From Erythrobacter sp. (lineage in GTDB: Bacteria > Pseudomonadota > Alphaproteobacteria > Sphingomonadales > Sphingomonadaceae), in contig JAPYPR010000005.1 of the NCBI GenBank assembly GCA_029937545.1, positions 62,001 through 126,000 of the forward strand: a stretch of 64,000 bases of DNA, read 5' to 3'. Under the pieces are notes generated by a model. It did not search any database, was not told the DNA's origin, and saw nothing but the letters and a program-made list of their open reading frames with translations. How positions within the stretch are numbered: the first letter of the stretch is position 1; each line of letters begins with the position of its first letter. The translations under genes were made by a program, and so were the position numbers. Shown piece by piece: positions 17,992-27,578 of the stretch.

Positions 17992-18648
17992 ATGAGCGAC
18001 AGCCTGACCTTTGCCGTGCCCAAGGGCCGGATCCTCGACGAGGCCCTGCCCGTCATGGCGCGCGCCGGCGTGGTGCCCGAAGAGGCGTTCCACGACAAGG
18101 CCAACCGCTCGCTCACTTTCGGCACCACGCGCGACGACATGCGCCTGATCCGCGTGCGCGCCTTCGATGTGGCGACCTTCGTGGCGCATGGTGCGGCGCA
18201 GATGGGCATCGTCGGCTCCGACGTGATCGAGGAATTCGATTACGCCGATCTTTATGCGCCGGTCGATCTCGACATCGGCCACTGCCATCTCGCGGTTGCC
18301 GAGCCGAAGGAAGGCGCGGCCAGCGTCGACGGGGCGAGCCACGTTAGGGTCGCGACAAAGTATCCAAACCTCACGCGCCGTTTTTTCGAGCGGCAAGGGG
18401 TGCAGGCCGAATGCGTCAAGCTCAACGGCGCCATGGAGATCGCCCCATCGCTCGGCCTGTGCGGGCGGATCGTCGACCTGGTCTCTTCGGGCCAGACGCT
18501 CAAGGAAAACGGGCTGGTCGAAACGGGGCACATCATCGACATCACCGCGCGCCTGATCGTCAATCGCGCCGCGCTGAAGACCGATCCTCGCGTGGCTGCG
18601 CTGGTCGAAGCATTTCGCCGCGACGCCAGCGAGCGCAAGGCCGCCTGA
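17992..18648 (+). CDS. hisG: ATP phosphoribosyltransferase, short form
   Basis: HisG condenses ATP and PRPP in the first step of histidine synthesis. At 218 residues it is the short form that lacks the C-terminal regulatory domain and normally works with HisZ, which is not in this window. Visible motifs are [28 protein letters not shown], and the PRPP loop [16 protein letters not shown]. The ATG at 17992 gives the usual MSDSLTF start. A non-family 13-codon extension was rejected. The stop overlaps hisD (TGATG). Confidence 0.95.
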   Translation: MSDSLTFAVPKGRILDEALPVMARAGVVPEEAFHDKANRSLTFGTTRDDMRLIRVRAFDVATFVAHGAAQMGIVGSDVIEEFDYADLYAPVDLDIGHCHLAVAEPKEGAASVDGASHVRVATKYPNLTRRFFERQGVQAECVKLNGAMEIAPSLGLCGRIVDLVSSGQTLKENGLVETGHIIDITARLIVNRAALKTDPRVAALVEAFRRDASERKAA

Positions 18649-19940
18649 TGCAGTTGCTCCGCACCTCCGACGCCGACTTCGAGGCGAAGTTCGACAAGGT
18701 CGTGCGCGACCGGCGCGAGAGCGACAGCAATGTGACGCGCGATGTCGCGAACATTCTGAACGACGTGAAAGAGCGCGGCGATGCGGCGCTGGTGGATTAC
18801 ACCGCTCGCTTCGACCAGCACCGGCTGACCAGCGATAGCGACTGGTGCATTTCCGCCGAGGACTGCAAGGCGGCTTACGACGCGCTCGATGGCGAACTGC
18901 GCGATGCGCTCGAACTCGCGTCCGACCGCATTCGTGCCTATCACGAAAGCCAGCTTCCCGAAGACCGCGACTATACCGACGACATCGGCATGCGCCTCGG
19001 CGCGCGCTGGCTTCCGGTCGATGCGGCGGGGCTTTACGTACCGGGCGGCCGCGCGGCTTATCCCTCTTCGCTGCTGATGAATGCCGTTCCCGCGAAGGTC
19101 GCGGGTGTCGAGCGTCTCGTGGTCGTCACGCCGACCCCCAAGGGCGAGAGCAATGCGCTTGTCCTCGCCGCAGCCCATATCGCGGGCGTCGACGAGGTCT
19201 GGCGTGTCGGCGGCGCGCAGGCCGTGGGCGCCCTCGCCTACGGCACGCAGCGCATCGGCAAGGTCGATGTCATCACCGGCCCCGGCAACGCCTGGGTCGC
19301 CGAGGCCAAGCGCCAGCTCTACGGCGTCGTCGGCATCGACATGGTCGCAGGACCCAGCGAGATCCTCGTTATCGCCGACAAGGATAATGACCCGGACTGG
19401 ATCGCCGCCGACCTGCTGAGCCAGGCCGAGCACGATCCTACCAGCCAGTCCATCCTCATTACCGACGACGCGTCGCTTGCAGGCATGGTCCGCGACAGTA
19501 TCGACCGCACGCTCCTGTCGCTGCCCACCGGCAAGACCGCGCGCACCAGCTGGGATGCGCATGGCCTGATCGTCATCGTCGACAGCCTCGACCAGGCTCC
19601 TGCTCTCGCCGATCGCCTCGCCGCCGAGCATGCCGAACTCATGGTCGCCGATCCGCAGGCGATGTTCGACATGCTGCGCCATGCCGGGAGCGTCTTCCTC
19701 GGCAAGCACACACCCGAAGCGGTCGGCGATTATGTCGCCGGCCCCAACCACGTCCTTCCCACCGGGCGCCGCGCGCGCTTCGCCAGCGGGCTGTCGGTGC
19801 TCGATTTCATGAAGCGCACCAGCTTCATCGACGCCTCCGACGCGGCGCTGGCCGCCATCGGCCCCGCCGCCGTCAACCTGGCCGAGGCCGAGGGCCTTCC
19901 CGCGCACGCCCTTTCGATTTCCGTGAGACTGAACAAGTGA
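18648..19940 (+). CDS. hisD: Histidinol dehydrogenase
   Basis: HisD oxidises L-histidinol to histidine in two NAD+-dependent steps. The 430-residue protein shows GLYVPGGRAAYPSSLLMNAVPAKVAGV, VDVITGPGNAWVAEAKRQLYG, the zinc and catalytic region DLLSQAEHDPTSQS, and FLGKHTPEAVGDYVAGPNHVLPT. The C-terminal EAEGLPAHA supplies a further histidine ligand. All expected metal and base residues appear present. The start overlaps hisG and the stop overlaps the GTG of nusB, so hisG-hisD-nusB-thiL form one translationally coupled unit. Confidence 0.97.
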   Translation: MQLLRTSDADFEAKFDKVVRDRRESDSNVTRDVANILNDVKERGDAALVDYTARFDQHRLTSDSDWCISAEDCKAAYDALDGELRDALELASDRIRAYHESQLPEDRDYTDDIGMRLGARWLPVDAAGLYVPGGRAAYPSSLLMNAVPAKVAGVERLVVVTPTPKGESNALVLAAAHIAGVDEVWRVGGAQAVGALAYGTQRIGKVDVITGPGNAWVAEAKRQLYGVVGIDMVAGPSEILVIADKDNDPDWIAADLLSQAEHDPTSQSILITDDASLAGMVRDSIDRTLLSLPTGKTARTSWDAHGLIVIVDSLDQAPALADRLAAEHAELMVADPQAMFDMLRHAGSVFLGKHTPEAVGDYVAGPNHVLPTGRRARFASGLSVLDFMKRTSFIDASDAALAAIGPAAVNLAEAEGLPAHALSISVRLNK

Positions 19941-20389
19941 CCCAGACCAAACGCAGCCAGGCCCGCAGCGCCGCCCGCCTCGGCGCCGTGCAGGCCCTCT
20001 ACCAGCAACAGATGGAGGGCACGAAACTCGCCAAGCTGCTCGACGAATTTCACCAGCACCGCCTCGGCCGTGTGATCGAAGACGACGAATATGCCGAGGC
20101 GGACGTCGATTTCTTCGACGATATCGTGGCCGGCGTGGATGCGCGCCGCGAGGAGATCGACGGTTTGCTGGCCGCCCGCCTCGCGCAAGGGTGGACGCTG
20201 GCGCGGCTCGACAAGACCATGCTCCAGATCTTGCGCGCCGGGACTTACGAACTGCTCGCCCGGCAGGACGTCGGCAAGGCGGTGTCGATCAGCGAGTATG
20301 TAGATGTCGCCAAAGCCTTCTTCGACGACCGCGAGGCGAAGTTCGTGAACGGCATTCTCGATGCGGTCGCGAAAGAGGCCGGGCGCTGA
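19937..20389 (+). CDS. nusB: Transcription antitermination factor NusB
   Basis: NusB binds boxA RNA with NusE (S10) in rRNA antitermination complexes. The 150-residue all-helical protein begins with an Arg/Ala-rich segment ARSAARLGAVQALYQQQ, typical of NusB, and has the conserved LDKTMLQILRAGTYELL and the C-terminal ISEYVDVAKAFFDDREAKFVNGILDA. The start is GTG at 19937, overlapping the hisD stop (GTGA). Its stop lies within CTGA, where the thiL frame begins. Confidence 0.95.
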   Translation: MTQTKRSQARSAARLGAVQALYQQQMEGTKLAKLLDEFHQHRLGRVIEDDEYAEADVDFFDDIVAGVDARREEIDGLLAARLAQGWTLARLDKTMLQILRAGTYELLARQDVGKAVSISEYVDVAKAFFDDREAKFVNGILDAVAKEAGR

Positions 20390-21240
20390 ACGAGAGAGCC
20401 TTCATAGAAGCGTTGAGAGCGCTTGCGACCGCGCCAGCCGCACGCGGGCTGGAAGACGACGCGGCGGTTCTCGAAATCGGCAACGAAACGCTCGTCATTA
20501 CGCACGATACCATCGTCGAGGGCGTCCATGTCCGCGAAAGCGACGATCTCGCCGATGTCGCATGGAAGCTGATTGCGGTGAATCTTTCCGACCTCGCGGC
20601 CAAGGGCGCGGAGCCGCTGGGGGTCCTCGTGTCACACATGCTTGGCGACGGTGACGAACGCTTCGTAACGGGTCTCGATGACGTGCTCGAAAGCTACGAT
20701 GTATCCCTGCTGGGCGGAGACACGATATCTGCCGCGGGTCGGCGTGCGTGGGGATGCACGGCGATTGGTCGCGCGACAAGCAGCCCGGTACCGGACAGGC
20801 GTGGCGCGAGATCGCGGGATGCGATCTACGTCACCGGCCCGCTCGGCGCGGCGATGCTCGGCTTCGAAGGTGTCGGAGAGTTCGAAAGGGCCTACCTGCG
20901 CCCGAAACCCTTGCTGAACGAAGGGATCGAGCTCGCCCCGCAAGTCAGCGCCATGATGGACATCAGCGACGGCTTATTGCTGGACGCCAACAGGATGGCG
21001 CGCACAAGCGGCATGACTTTCGCTCTGGAAAGCGCTCGTATCCCGGTCGTTGACAAGGCTCGCTTCGAAGACTGCATCCGTTGGGGCGACGACTACCAAT
21101 TGCTCTTCACCGCGGCACCGGAAACCGCATTACCTACCGCCGCTACACGTATCGGGTCGGTTTTGGACGAAGGCCCAGCGCCCATCTTGCTCGACGGTTC
21201 GCCGCCCGCCGCAAACAGGCCGCTCGGCTACCAGCATTGA
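20386..21240 (+). CDS. thiL: Thiamine-monophosphate kinase, probable CTG start
   Basis: ThiL phosphorylates thiamine monophosphate to the diphosphate cofactor. The protein shows LEDDAAVLE, the TIVEGVHV and DVAWKLIAVNLSDLAAKGAEPLG segments, DVSLLGGDTIS, and MMDISDGLLLDANRMA of the PurM/ThiL ATP-binding fold. It has about 284 residues, slightly short but complete. No ATG, GTG or TTG lies where the family begins. The codon at 20386 is CTG, overlapping the nusB stop as CTGA exactly where sibling junctions in this window use ATGA or GTGA, and it gives (M)NERAFIEAL. A TTG at 20413 is the alternative and would lose nine residues. Confidence 0.88.
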   Translation: MNERAFIEALRALATAPAARGLEDDAAVLEIGNETLVITHDTIVEGVHVRESDDLADVAWKLIAVNLSDLAAKGAEPLGVLVSHMLGDGDERFVTGLDDVLESYDVSLLGGDTISAAGRRAWGCTAIGRATSSPVPDRRGARSRDAIYVTGPLGAAMLGFEGVGEFERAYLRPKPLLNEGIELAPQVSAMMDISDGLLLDANRMARTSGMTFALESARIPVVDKARFEDCIRWGDDYQLLFTAAPETALPTAATRIGSVLDEGPAPILLDGSPPAANRPLGYQH

Positions 21241-21291
21241 AGACTTGCGCGTTGCGCGGTCGATAAGCACGGAATGCTGCGCTTTTCGGCC

Positions 21292-21319
21292 TTGCCACGC
21301 AACACATTGCCCTTATACC
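21292..21319 (+). promoter_or_regulatory. Candidate sigma-70-type promoter for hppA
   Basis: TTGCCA at 21292-21297 and TATACC at 21314-21319 are spaced 16 bases apart, about 74 bases upstream of the hppA GTG. They lie in the only long gap between thiL and hppA. Both hexamers depart from consensus, so this is a suggestion only. Confidence 0.3.
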
Positions 21320-21392
21320 TCTGCACGACAACCGCCCGCATTCCAAACGACGGGCGTCGCAAGACATAAACAATCGGGAGGGGAAATTTTCC

Positions 21393-23549
21393 GTGGACCT
21401 AGTTCTCATATCGATCGGGTTGGGACTGCTGGCCGTCATTTACGGTTTCGTCACCAGCCGCCAAGTGCTCAGTTCGGGTGCCGGCAATGAAAAAATGCAG
21501 GAAATCGCCGGTGCCATCCAGGAAGGTGCGCAGGCCTATCTGAAGCGCCAGTACACCACCATCGGCATGGTCGGCGTGGTCGTCGCCGTGCTGGTATTCG
21601 TGTTCCTCGGCCTGATGCCGGCCATCGGCTTCGTCATCGGTGCGGTGCTGTCCGGTGTTGCCGGCTTCATCGGGATGAATATCTCGGTGCGCTCCAACGT
21701 GCGCACCGCGGCTGCCGCGCAAAGCGGCCTGCAGCAGGGGCTAACGCTGGCGTTCCGTGCAGGTGCGATCACCGGCATGCTCGTCGCAGGCCTCGCCCTG
21801 CTCTCGATCGCGGTATTCTTCTGGTATCTCGTCGGTCCGGCAGGCTTCGCCCCCGATAGCGACGAAGTGGTTTATGGCCTCGTCGGCCTCGCCTTCGGTG
21901 CTTCGCTGATCTCGATCTTCGCGCGTCTGGGCGGCGGTATCTTCACCAAGGCTGCCGACGTCGGTGCCGACCTCGTCGGCAAGGTCGAGGCGGGCATTCC
22001 CGAAGACGATCCGCGCAACCCCGCAGTGATCGCGGACAATGTGGGCGACAATGTCGGCGACTGCGCCGGCATGGCTGCCGACTTGTTCGAGACCTATGTC
22101 GTGACCGTCGGCGTGACGATGGTGCTCACCGCGCTGCTGTTCAGCGACGTGCTGGGCGACCTGCTGCTTTCGATGATGGCGCTGCCGCTGCTGATCGGCG
22201 GGGCATGCATCGTGACCAGCATCATCGGCACCTATTTCGTGAAGCTTTCCAAGGGCGGCACGAATGTGATGGGCGCGATGTACAAAGGCTTCATCGTTTC
22301 TGCCGTTCTTGCCATTCCGCTCATCTATCTGGTCATCAGCTTCGCGCTGGGCGGGATCGGCACGGAAATCGGCGGTGCGGTAGCAGGTGTCGATCCTGGC
22401 GCTCCGCTGGCCGAAGAAGGCACGGCCGAGCAGGTCACCGCCTTCACCGGCATGGACCTGTTCATCTGCTCGGTCATCGGCCTCGCGATTACCGGCCTCA
22501 TCATCTGGATCACCGAGTATTACACCGGTACGAACTATCGTCCGGTGCGGTCGATCGCCAAGAGTTCGGAAACCGGCCACGGCACCAATGTGATCCAGGG
22601 CCTTGCCATCAGCCTTGAATCGACTGCCCTGCCCACGCTCGTGATCGTGGCGGGCATCATCGCCACCTTCCAGCTCGCAGGTCTCATGGGCATCGCTTAT
22701 GCGGCTACCGCCATGCTGGCGCTCGCGGGCATGGTCGTAGCGCTCGACGCCTATGGCCCGGTGACGGACAATGCCGGCGGCATCGCCGAAATGGCCGGTC
22801 TCGACGACAGCGTCCGCGAGAAGACCGACATGCTCGATGCGGTCGGCAACACCACCAAGGCCGTGACCAAGGGTTACGCAATCGGTTCGGCGGGCCTCGG
22901 CGCGCTGGTCCTCTTCGCCGCCTACACGACCGACCTGGCGAAGCTGTTCCCCGAGGCGGACGTCGATTTCAGCCTTGAGAACCCCTACGTCATCGTCGGC
23001 CTGCTGCTCGGCGCGCTGCTGCCATATCTGTTCGGTGCAATGGGCATGACTGCCGTGGGCCGGGCCGCCGGCGACGTGGTGGTCGACGTGCGCGAGCAGT
23101 TCGCGAACGACAAGGGCATCATGGCCGGCACCAGCAAACCGGACTATGCCCGTACGGTGGACCTTGTAACGAAGGCCGCGATCAAGGAAATGATCCTCCC
23201 TTCGATGCTGCCCCTGCTGGCACCGATCGTGGTCTATTTCGCGATCCTGTTCCTGGCGGGGCAGGAGAACGCCTTTGCCGCCGTCGGAGCCCTGCTCCTC
23301 GGTGTGATCATTGGCGGTATCTTCGTCGCCCTGTCCATGACCGCCGGCGGCGGCGCATGGGACAACGCCAAGAAGTACATCGAAGACGGCAATCACGGCG
23401 GCAAGGGCTCCGAAGCCCATAAGGCTGCCGTGACCGGGGATACCGTGGGCGATCCTTACAAGGATACTGCGGGTCCGGCCGTGAACCCGATGATCAAGAT
23501 CACCAATATCGTCGCGCTGTTGCTGCTGGCAGCTCTCGCGGCAGGCTGA
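21393..23549 (+). CDS. hppA: Membrane H+-translocating pyrophosphatase, K+-independent type
   Basis: This 718-residue integral membrane enzyme couples pyrophosphate hydrolysis to proton export. It has about 16 hydrophobic helices. The catalytic loop [21 protein letters not shown] is followed by [20 protein letters not shown], and a second acidic site lies in [13 protein letters not shown]. The segment [18 protein letters not shown] carries lysine at the position that distinguishes K+-independent enzymes from K+-dependent ones (alanine there). A GTG start at 21393 follows GGGAGGGG at about 21376-21383. A strong terminator follows the gene. Confidence 0.97.
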   Translation: MDLVLISIGLGLLAVIYGFVTSRQVLSSGAGNEKMQEIAGAIQEGAQAYLKRQYTTIGMVGVVVAVLVFVFLGLMPAIGFVIGAVLSGVAGFIGMNISVRSNVRTAAAAQSGLQQGLTLAFRAGAITGMLVAGLALLSIAVFFWYLVGPAGFAPDSDEVVYGLVGLAFGASLISIFARLGGGIFTKAADVGADLVGKVEAGIPEDDPRNPAVIADNVGDNVGDCAGMAADLFETYVVTVGVTMVLTALLFSDVLGDLLLSMMALPLLIGGACIVTSIIGTYFVKLSKGGTNVMGAMYKGFIVSAVLAIPLIYLVISFALGGIGTEIGGAVAGVDPGAPLAEEGTAEQVTAFTGMDLFICSVIGLAITGLIIWITEYYTGTNYRPVRSIAKSSETGHGTNVIQGLAISLESTALPTLVIVAGIIATFQLAGLMGIAYAATAMLALAGMVVALDAYGPVTDNAGGIAEMAGLDDSVREKTDMLDAVGNTTKAVTKGYAIGSAGLGALVLFAAYTTDLAKLFPEADVDFSLENPYVIVGLLLGALLPYLFGAMGMTAVGRAAGDVVVDVREQFANDKGIMAGTSKPDYARTVDLVTKAAIKEMILPSMLPLLAPIVVYFAILFLAGQENAFAAVGALLLGVIIGGIFVALSMTAGGGAWDNAKKYIEDGNHGGKGSEAHKAAVTGDTVGDPYKDTAGPAVNPMIKITNIVALLLLAALAAG

Positions 23550-23577
23550 CCAAGCCTAACCCAAGTTGGTGAAGAGA

Positions 23578-23609
23578 CCCCGTTCGGAGCGATCCGGGCG
23601 GGGTTTTTA
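23578..23609 (+). terminator. Intrinsic terminator after hppA
   Basis: CCCCG (23579-23583) pairs with CGGGG (23600-23604), with an inner CGGA/TCCG stem around a GCGA loop, followed by five T residues. Its stem-loop shares 19 consecutive bases with the terminator at 25359-25390. Confidence 0.9.
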
Positions 23610-23730
23610 CTTGAAGTTCAGCCGCCGAGTTGCATTATAGATAGTGGACAGGGGCGGTCATCTCATGATCGAGCGAGGGGTTTGCTCAGGATCTCTGTCC
23701 TTGGGACTCGCTTAGGGACGCAGGACTGCA

Positions 23731-25334
23731 TTGGTGCAGCAGGGCTGGCGCGATGCCGGCCAGATACTGAACATCAATCACGATGACGGTACCTACCTGC
23801 TCCAGCGCGACAGCGTGGCCACCAGCACGGAGCGCTGGGGCATCCCCGAAGTCGTCGAAGTCGACGTTTCCGATGGCAGCTACAAAACCGTCCAGCGCAC
23901 CAACCCGGTGGTCAGGGACTGGGTAGCCGACGGCAACGGCATGGTCCGTGCCGGTTTCAACAGCGACAGCAAGAACGGCAAGGTGCGCATGCTCTACCGT
24001 TCGGAAAACGACGCGAACTTCAAAACCGTGTACAACGAGGCGGACGCTAGCTTCACAGGTACGCTGCCCAGCCCGCGCATGTTCATTCCCGGAACGGACG
24101 ATGCCTATGTCATCAGCCGCGAGGATGGTTATGACAAGCTCTACCGCATGAATATGAATACAATGCAGCTTGGCGAGCCGATTTTCGAAGTCGAAGGCTA
24201 CGACCTGCAGGGCATCATCACCAATCAGGACAACACCAAGGTCGTCGGTTACTACACTTTCGACGGCACCATGCGCCGCGTCTTCACCGATCCGACCCTG
24301 AAGGCGATCAAGGACGGGCTGGAAGAGGTCTTTGGCCAGGACGAGGCGGTCATCGTCGATTACACGGACGATTTCAGCAAGGTCATCGTTTACGGCGGCG
24401 GAATGCGACGCGAAGGCGGCTACTATCTCTACGACACGCAATCGGGCTCTCTGCGGCTGCTGAACTGGACGCGGACCGCGCTCAAGGACGCGCCTCTCAA
24501 TCCGGTCAAGGCGGAATGGTATACCGCCAGTGACGGCACCCGGATCCAGGCGATCGTGACCTATCCGCGCCATCGCATGGGCGAAAAGAACCTGCCCGTC
24601 GTCGTCATGCCTCATGGCGGACCGTTCGGTGTGCAATCGGCCACCAACAGCGCTGAGCCGTGGAACCAGCCGCTCGCCGAGCAGGGCTATGTCGTCATTC
24701 AGCCGAACTATCGCGGCTCGGGCGGTTATGGCCGCGCGTTCGAGGAGATGGGCCGTGAGCCGGGCGGCTACGGCAAGCGCATGCAGGACGATCTCAACGA
24801 TATCCTCACTGCCTATGGCGAGAAGGGCGTGATCGATCCGAACCGCGCCTGCATCATGGGGTGGTCCTATGGCGGGTATGCAGCCGCTCGCGGTGCCCAG
24901 CGCGATCCGAATGTCTGGAAATGCGCGATCGCCGGAGCCGGCGTCTACGACATGCCGCTGATGAACAAGTGGGACGCGCGGAATCTGGCCGGTTCAACAG
25001 TGGCTTCCAGGCGACGTCCGAGGATCCAGAAGGCATTTCGTCCGCACGCAATACCGATGGCCCCTGGGCACCGATCCTCATCGTGGCGGCAAAGCATGAC
25101 GCGCGTATCCCGATGGAACAGTCCGACACTCTCGTCGACAATCTGAAGAAGTCGGGGAAGGTCGAAGGCAAGGATTTCCGCTACATCGTGCAGGAACAGG
25201 GGACTCATAATCTCCCCTATGACGACGTGCACATCCAGTGGATAGAAGAAGCCTATGCTTGGCTGGAGAAATACAATCCGGCCTACATTCCCTCCGACGG
25301 GGATAGCGCACCGGCACTCGTCGACTTCGACTGA
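23731..25334 (+). pseudogene. S9 family peptidase (prolyl oligopeptidase type), 5'-truncated and frameshifted
   Basis: The first frame opens at a TTG (23731) just after an in-frame TAG (23713). It encodes the later blades of the beta-propeller and the start of the hydrolase domain, including MPHGGPFGVQS, NYRGSGGYG and the nucleophile elbow GWSYGGYAAARG. At about 24987 the frame breaks: reading one extra G there (AATCTGGGCCGG) restores NLGRFNSGFQATSEDPEG. The coding then runs to a TGA at 25332-25334 with the catalytic aspartate (AAKHDARIP) and histidine (GTHNLPYDD). The unrepaired protein would lose both. The signal peptide and about 200 N-terminal residues expected of the family are also absent. 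Confidence 0.85.
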
Positions 25335-25358
25335 TCCGAAAAATCGGCAATCACGTTT

Positions 25359-25390
25359 GCCCCGTCCGGAGCGATCCGGGCGGGGCTTTT
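25359..25390 (+). terminator. Intrinsic terminator after the S9 peptidase relic
   Basis: GCCCCG (25359-25364) pairs with CGGGGC (25381-25386), with the same CGGA-GCGA-TCCG inner hairpin as the hppA terminator, followed by TTTT. Confidence 0.88.
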
Positions 25391-25515
25391 ATATTCACCA
25401 CCAAGTTTGCCCCGTGGCGGTACGCTTCGAGTTCGCACGCTGTATCTTAACCCCTGCCCTGATATGAACTGCCCATCGACAAGCGGTCGCGTGCATGTCG
25501 AGGGAGGCAAAACCG

Positions 25516-26685
25516 ATGCACAGGGGTAACCTCGCACAAGCGAGCAAGCTCGGCGTGGAGCCGAGACCCGCGACGTGCAATCTTCCCGACGGCTTTCAGC
25601 TGCGCGGCTGGAAGGGCCTTGATCTGGACGGGCTCCAGGCATCCTGGAGCCGTCTCGCCGACCGCGCATCGACTCCGAACGCGTTCTTCGAAGCGGGCTT
25701 TCTGGTACCATCGCTCTCCATCTTCGATCCGGAGGGAGGGGTCTCGCTCGCCCTGCTGGTTGAGGGCGGGCAGCTTCGCGGGGTGATGCCGTGCACTTCG
25801 AGAAGCGACTATCACGGTCGCCGACTGCCGCATTCCGCAAACTGGCTCCACGCCAATATGTTCTGCGGCGTTCCGCTCGTGGAAGCGGGCTATGAGGAGG
25901 CTTTCTGGACTGCCTATCTGGCAACCTGCCATCACCTGCTCGGCTCCTCGTGGTTCGTACATTTCTCGCGCCTGCCTGCCGACTGCACGGTCACCCGAGC
26001 ACTTGAGACGGTCTGCCTTTCCCAACAACGCCAAATGCAAATCGTGCACCGTGAAGCCCGCGCAGTCCTCAATCGCGGGAGCACACCTGAGACCCATCTG
26101 GCACAAACCATGGCTCCGAAGGCGCGCAAAGAGCTTCGCCGCCAGCGAAGGCGTCTCGGCGAGCTCGGCACTGTCGAAATCGTGCGGTCGCTATCGCAGG
26201 AGGGACTGCAGCGCTGGATCGAGGAATTTTTGATGCTTGAGACGAAGGGCTGGAAGGGTGAGAGTGGTTCGTCGTTGGCTTCGAACACACATACGACCGC
26301 GCTCTTCGTCCAGGCGCTTACCCGTGCTGCGGAGCAGGGCCGGCTCGAACGCTTGTCCCTGACCCTCGAGGGCAAGCCGATTGCCATGCTGGCAACATTG
26401 CTTGCACCTCCCGGCAGCTTCTCTTTCAAAACCGCGTTCGACGAGGATTATGCGCGCTATTCGCCCGGCATGCAGCTCCAGGTCGAGAACCTGGCGCTAC
26501 TGGACGATCCCGATCTCGCCTGGTGCGATAGCTGCGCTGCTGAGGGCCATCCGATGATCGAACGGATATGGCGCGATACGCGCGAGATGGTCTCGATCAC
26601 GGTCGAGGCCGGCCGGGGCTGGCGGCGGCAATTGGGCAAGCTCTGGGCACGGATCGAGGCTTGGCGGATGGAGCAGCGCCGATGA
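25516..26685 (+). CDS. GNAT/CelD-like (BioF2 domain) acyltransferase
   Basis: The 389-residue protein fits the CelD/BioF2-like GNAT fold used by FemAB-type and cellulose-associated acetyltransferases. The central segment ARKELRRQRRRLGELG is followed by WIEEFLMLETKGWKGESGSSL and an acyltransferase core (GKPIAMLATLLAPPGSFSFKTAFDEDYARYSPGMQL). The ATG at 25516 was preferred over one at 25495 because GGGAGG lies eight bases upstream of it. It is coupled by an ATGA overlap to a cupin-like gene, implying a shared pathway. The acceptor substrate is unknown. Confidence 0.8.
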   Translation: MHRGNLAQASKLGVEPRPATCNLPDGFQLRGWKGLDLDGLQASWSRLADRASTPNAFFEAGFLVPSLSIFDPEGGVSLALLVEGGQLRGVMPCTSRSDYHGRRLPHSANWLHANMFCGVPLVEAGYEEAFWTAYLATCHHLLGSSWFVHFSRLPADCTVTRALETVCLSQQRQMQIVHREARAVLNRGSTPETHLAQTMAPKARKELRRQRRRLGELGTVEIVRSLSQEGLQRWIEEFLMLETKGWKGESGSSLASNTHTTALFVQALTRAAEQGRLERLSLTLEGKPIAMLATLLAPPGSFSFKTAFDEDYARYSPGMQLQVENLALLDDPDLAWCDSCAAEGHPMIERIWRDTREMVSITVEAGRGWRRQLGKLWARIEAWRMEQRR

Positions 26686-27557
26686 CAGTCCGCGACCCCG
26701 ATCTCGCGCAGCAGCGACCGACGCAGGTGTTTCCCCGAGATACGCTGGCGACTTTTGCGGCCAACTATCCCGAGATACCGCACACCCTCACCCACCGCCT
26801 TCAGGTCGACGAGCGGCTGACGCTAGACGCGCTGGCCCTCCTTGCAGGGCAACTTCCCGACGCCAGCATCGAGTACAACCGCGGCAACCTCCCAGTCGGC
26901 GTCGAGGGCAAGCCCGGCAGCACCGGCCTCGCCATCGAGGACACCATCCGCCACATCGCCACCAGCGACAGCTGGGCAGTGCTCAAGAACATCGAGCAGG
27001 TGCCCGCCTATCGCGCCCTGCTGCTCGACCTGCTGGAAGAGCTGCACCCCGCTATCGAGGCCACGACCGGCCCCATGCTCACCCCGCAGGCCTTCGTCTT
27101 CATCTCCAGCCCCGATGCCGTCACCCCCTATCACTACGACCCGGAGCACAACATCCTGCTCCAGCTCACCGGGTCCAAGACCATGACCCAGTTCCCCGCC
27201 GGCAACCCCCGCTTCGCGCCCGACACCTGCCACGAGAGCTACCACCGCGGCGGCGCGCGCGAACTGCCGTGGTCCGACGACCTCCTATCAGGCGGCACCC
27301 CCTTCGCCATCCACCCCGGGGAGGCCGTCTACGTCCCCGTCATGGCACCGCATTTCGTCCGTAACGGGCCGACGAGCTCGATCTCGCTCTCCATCACCTG
27401 GCGCAGCGCCTGGAGCTATGCCGAAGCCGAAGCCCGGTGCTTCAATGCCACGCTTCGCCGCATCGGCCTCAGACCCCGCGCGCCCGGCCGCTGGCCCGCC
27501 GCCAACCGCGCCAAGTCGACCGGCTGGCGCATCATCCGCCGCTTGACGCGAGCGTAA
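26682..27557 (+). CDS. Cupin-like (JmjC-type) domain protein
   Basis: The 291-residue protein has a JmjC/cupin-8-like core. HYDPEHNILLQLTGSKTMTQF supplies an HxD-type metal pair, and YVPVMAPHFVRNGPTSSISLSITW the distal histidine, as expected for 2-oxoglutarate/Fe(II) hydroxylases. The C-terminus is strongly basic (RRIGLRPRAPGRWPAANRAKS), suggesting contact with nucleic acid or acidic partners. It overlaps the GNAT gene, so a two-enzyme modification module is plausible. Substrate and product are not known. Confidence 0.82.
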   Translation: MTVRDPDLAQQRPTQVFPRDTLATFAANYPEIPHTLTHRLQVDERLTLDALALLAGQLPDASIEYNRGNLPVGVEGKPGSTGLAIEDTIRHIATSDSWAVLKNIEQVPAYRALLLDLLEELHPAIEATTGPMLTPQAFVFISSPDAVTPYHYDPEHNILLQLTGSKTMTQFPAGNPRFAPDTCHESYHRGGARELPWSDDLLSGGTPFAIHPGEAVYVPVMAPHFVRNGPTSSISLSITWRSAWSYAEAEARCFNATLRRIGLRPRAPGRWPAANRAKSTGWRIIRRLTRA

Positions 27558-27578
27558 GGTCCACGCAAAGCCGCTCGC

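Noticed and set aside
18252-19907. 551-codon open frame on the minus strand across hisG/hisD
   Set aside because: It is antisense to two unmistakable histidine genes and its translation is low-complexity Gly/Ala/Asp/Arg-rich with no family motifs; a shadow of high GC coding DNA.
21741-23420. 559-codon open frame on the minus strand across hppA
   Set aside because: Antisense to the H+-pyrophosphatase; its residues are His/Asp/Gly-rich with no recognisable domain.
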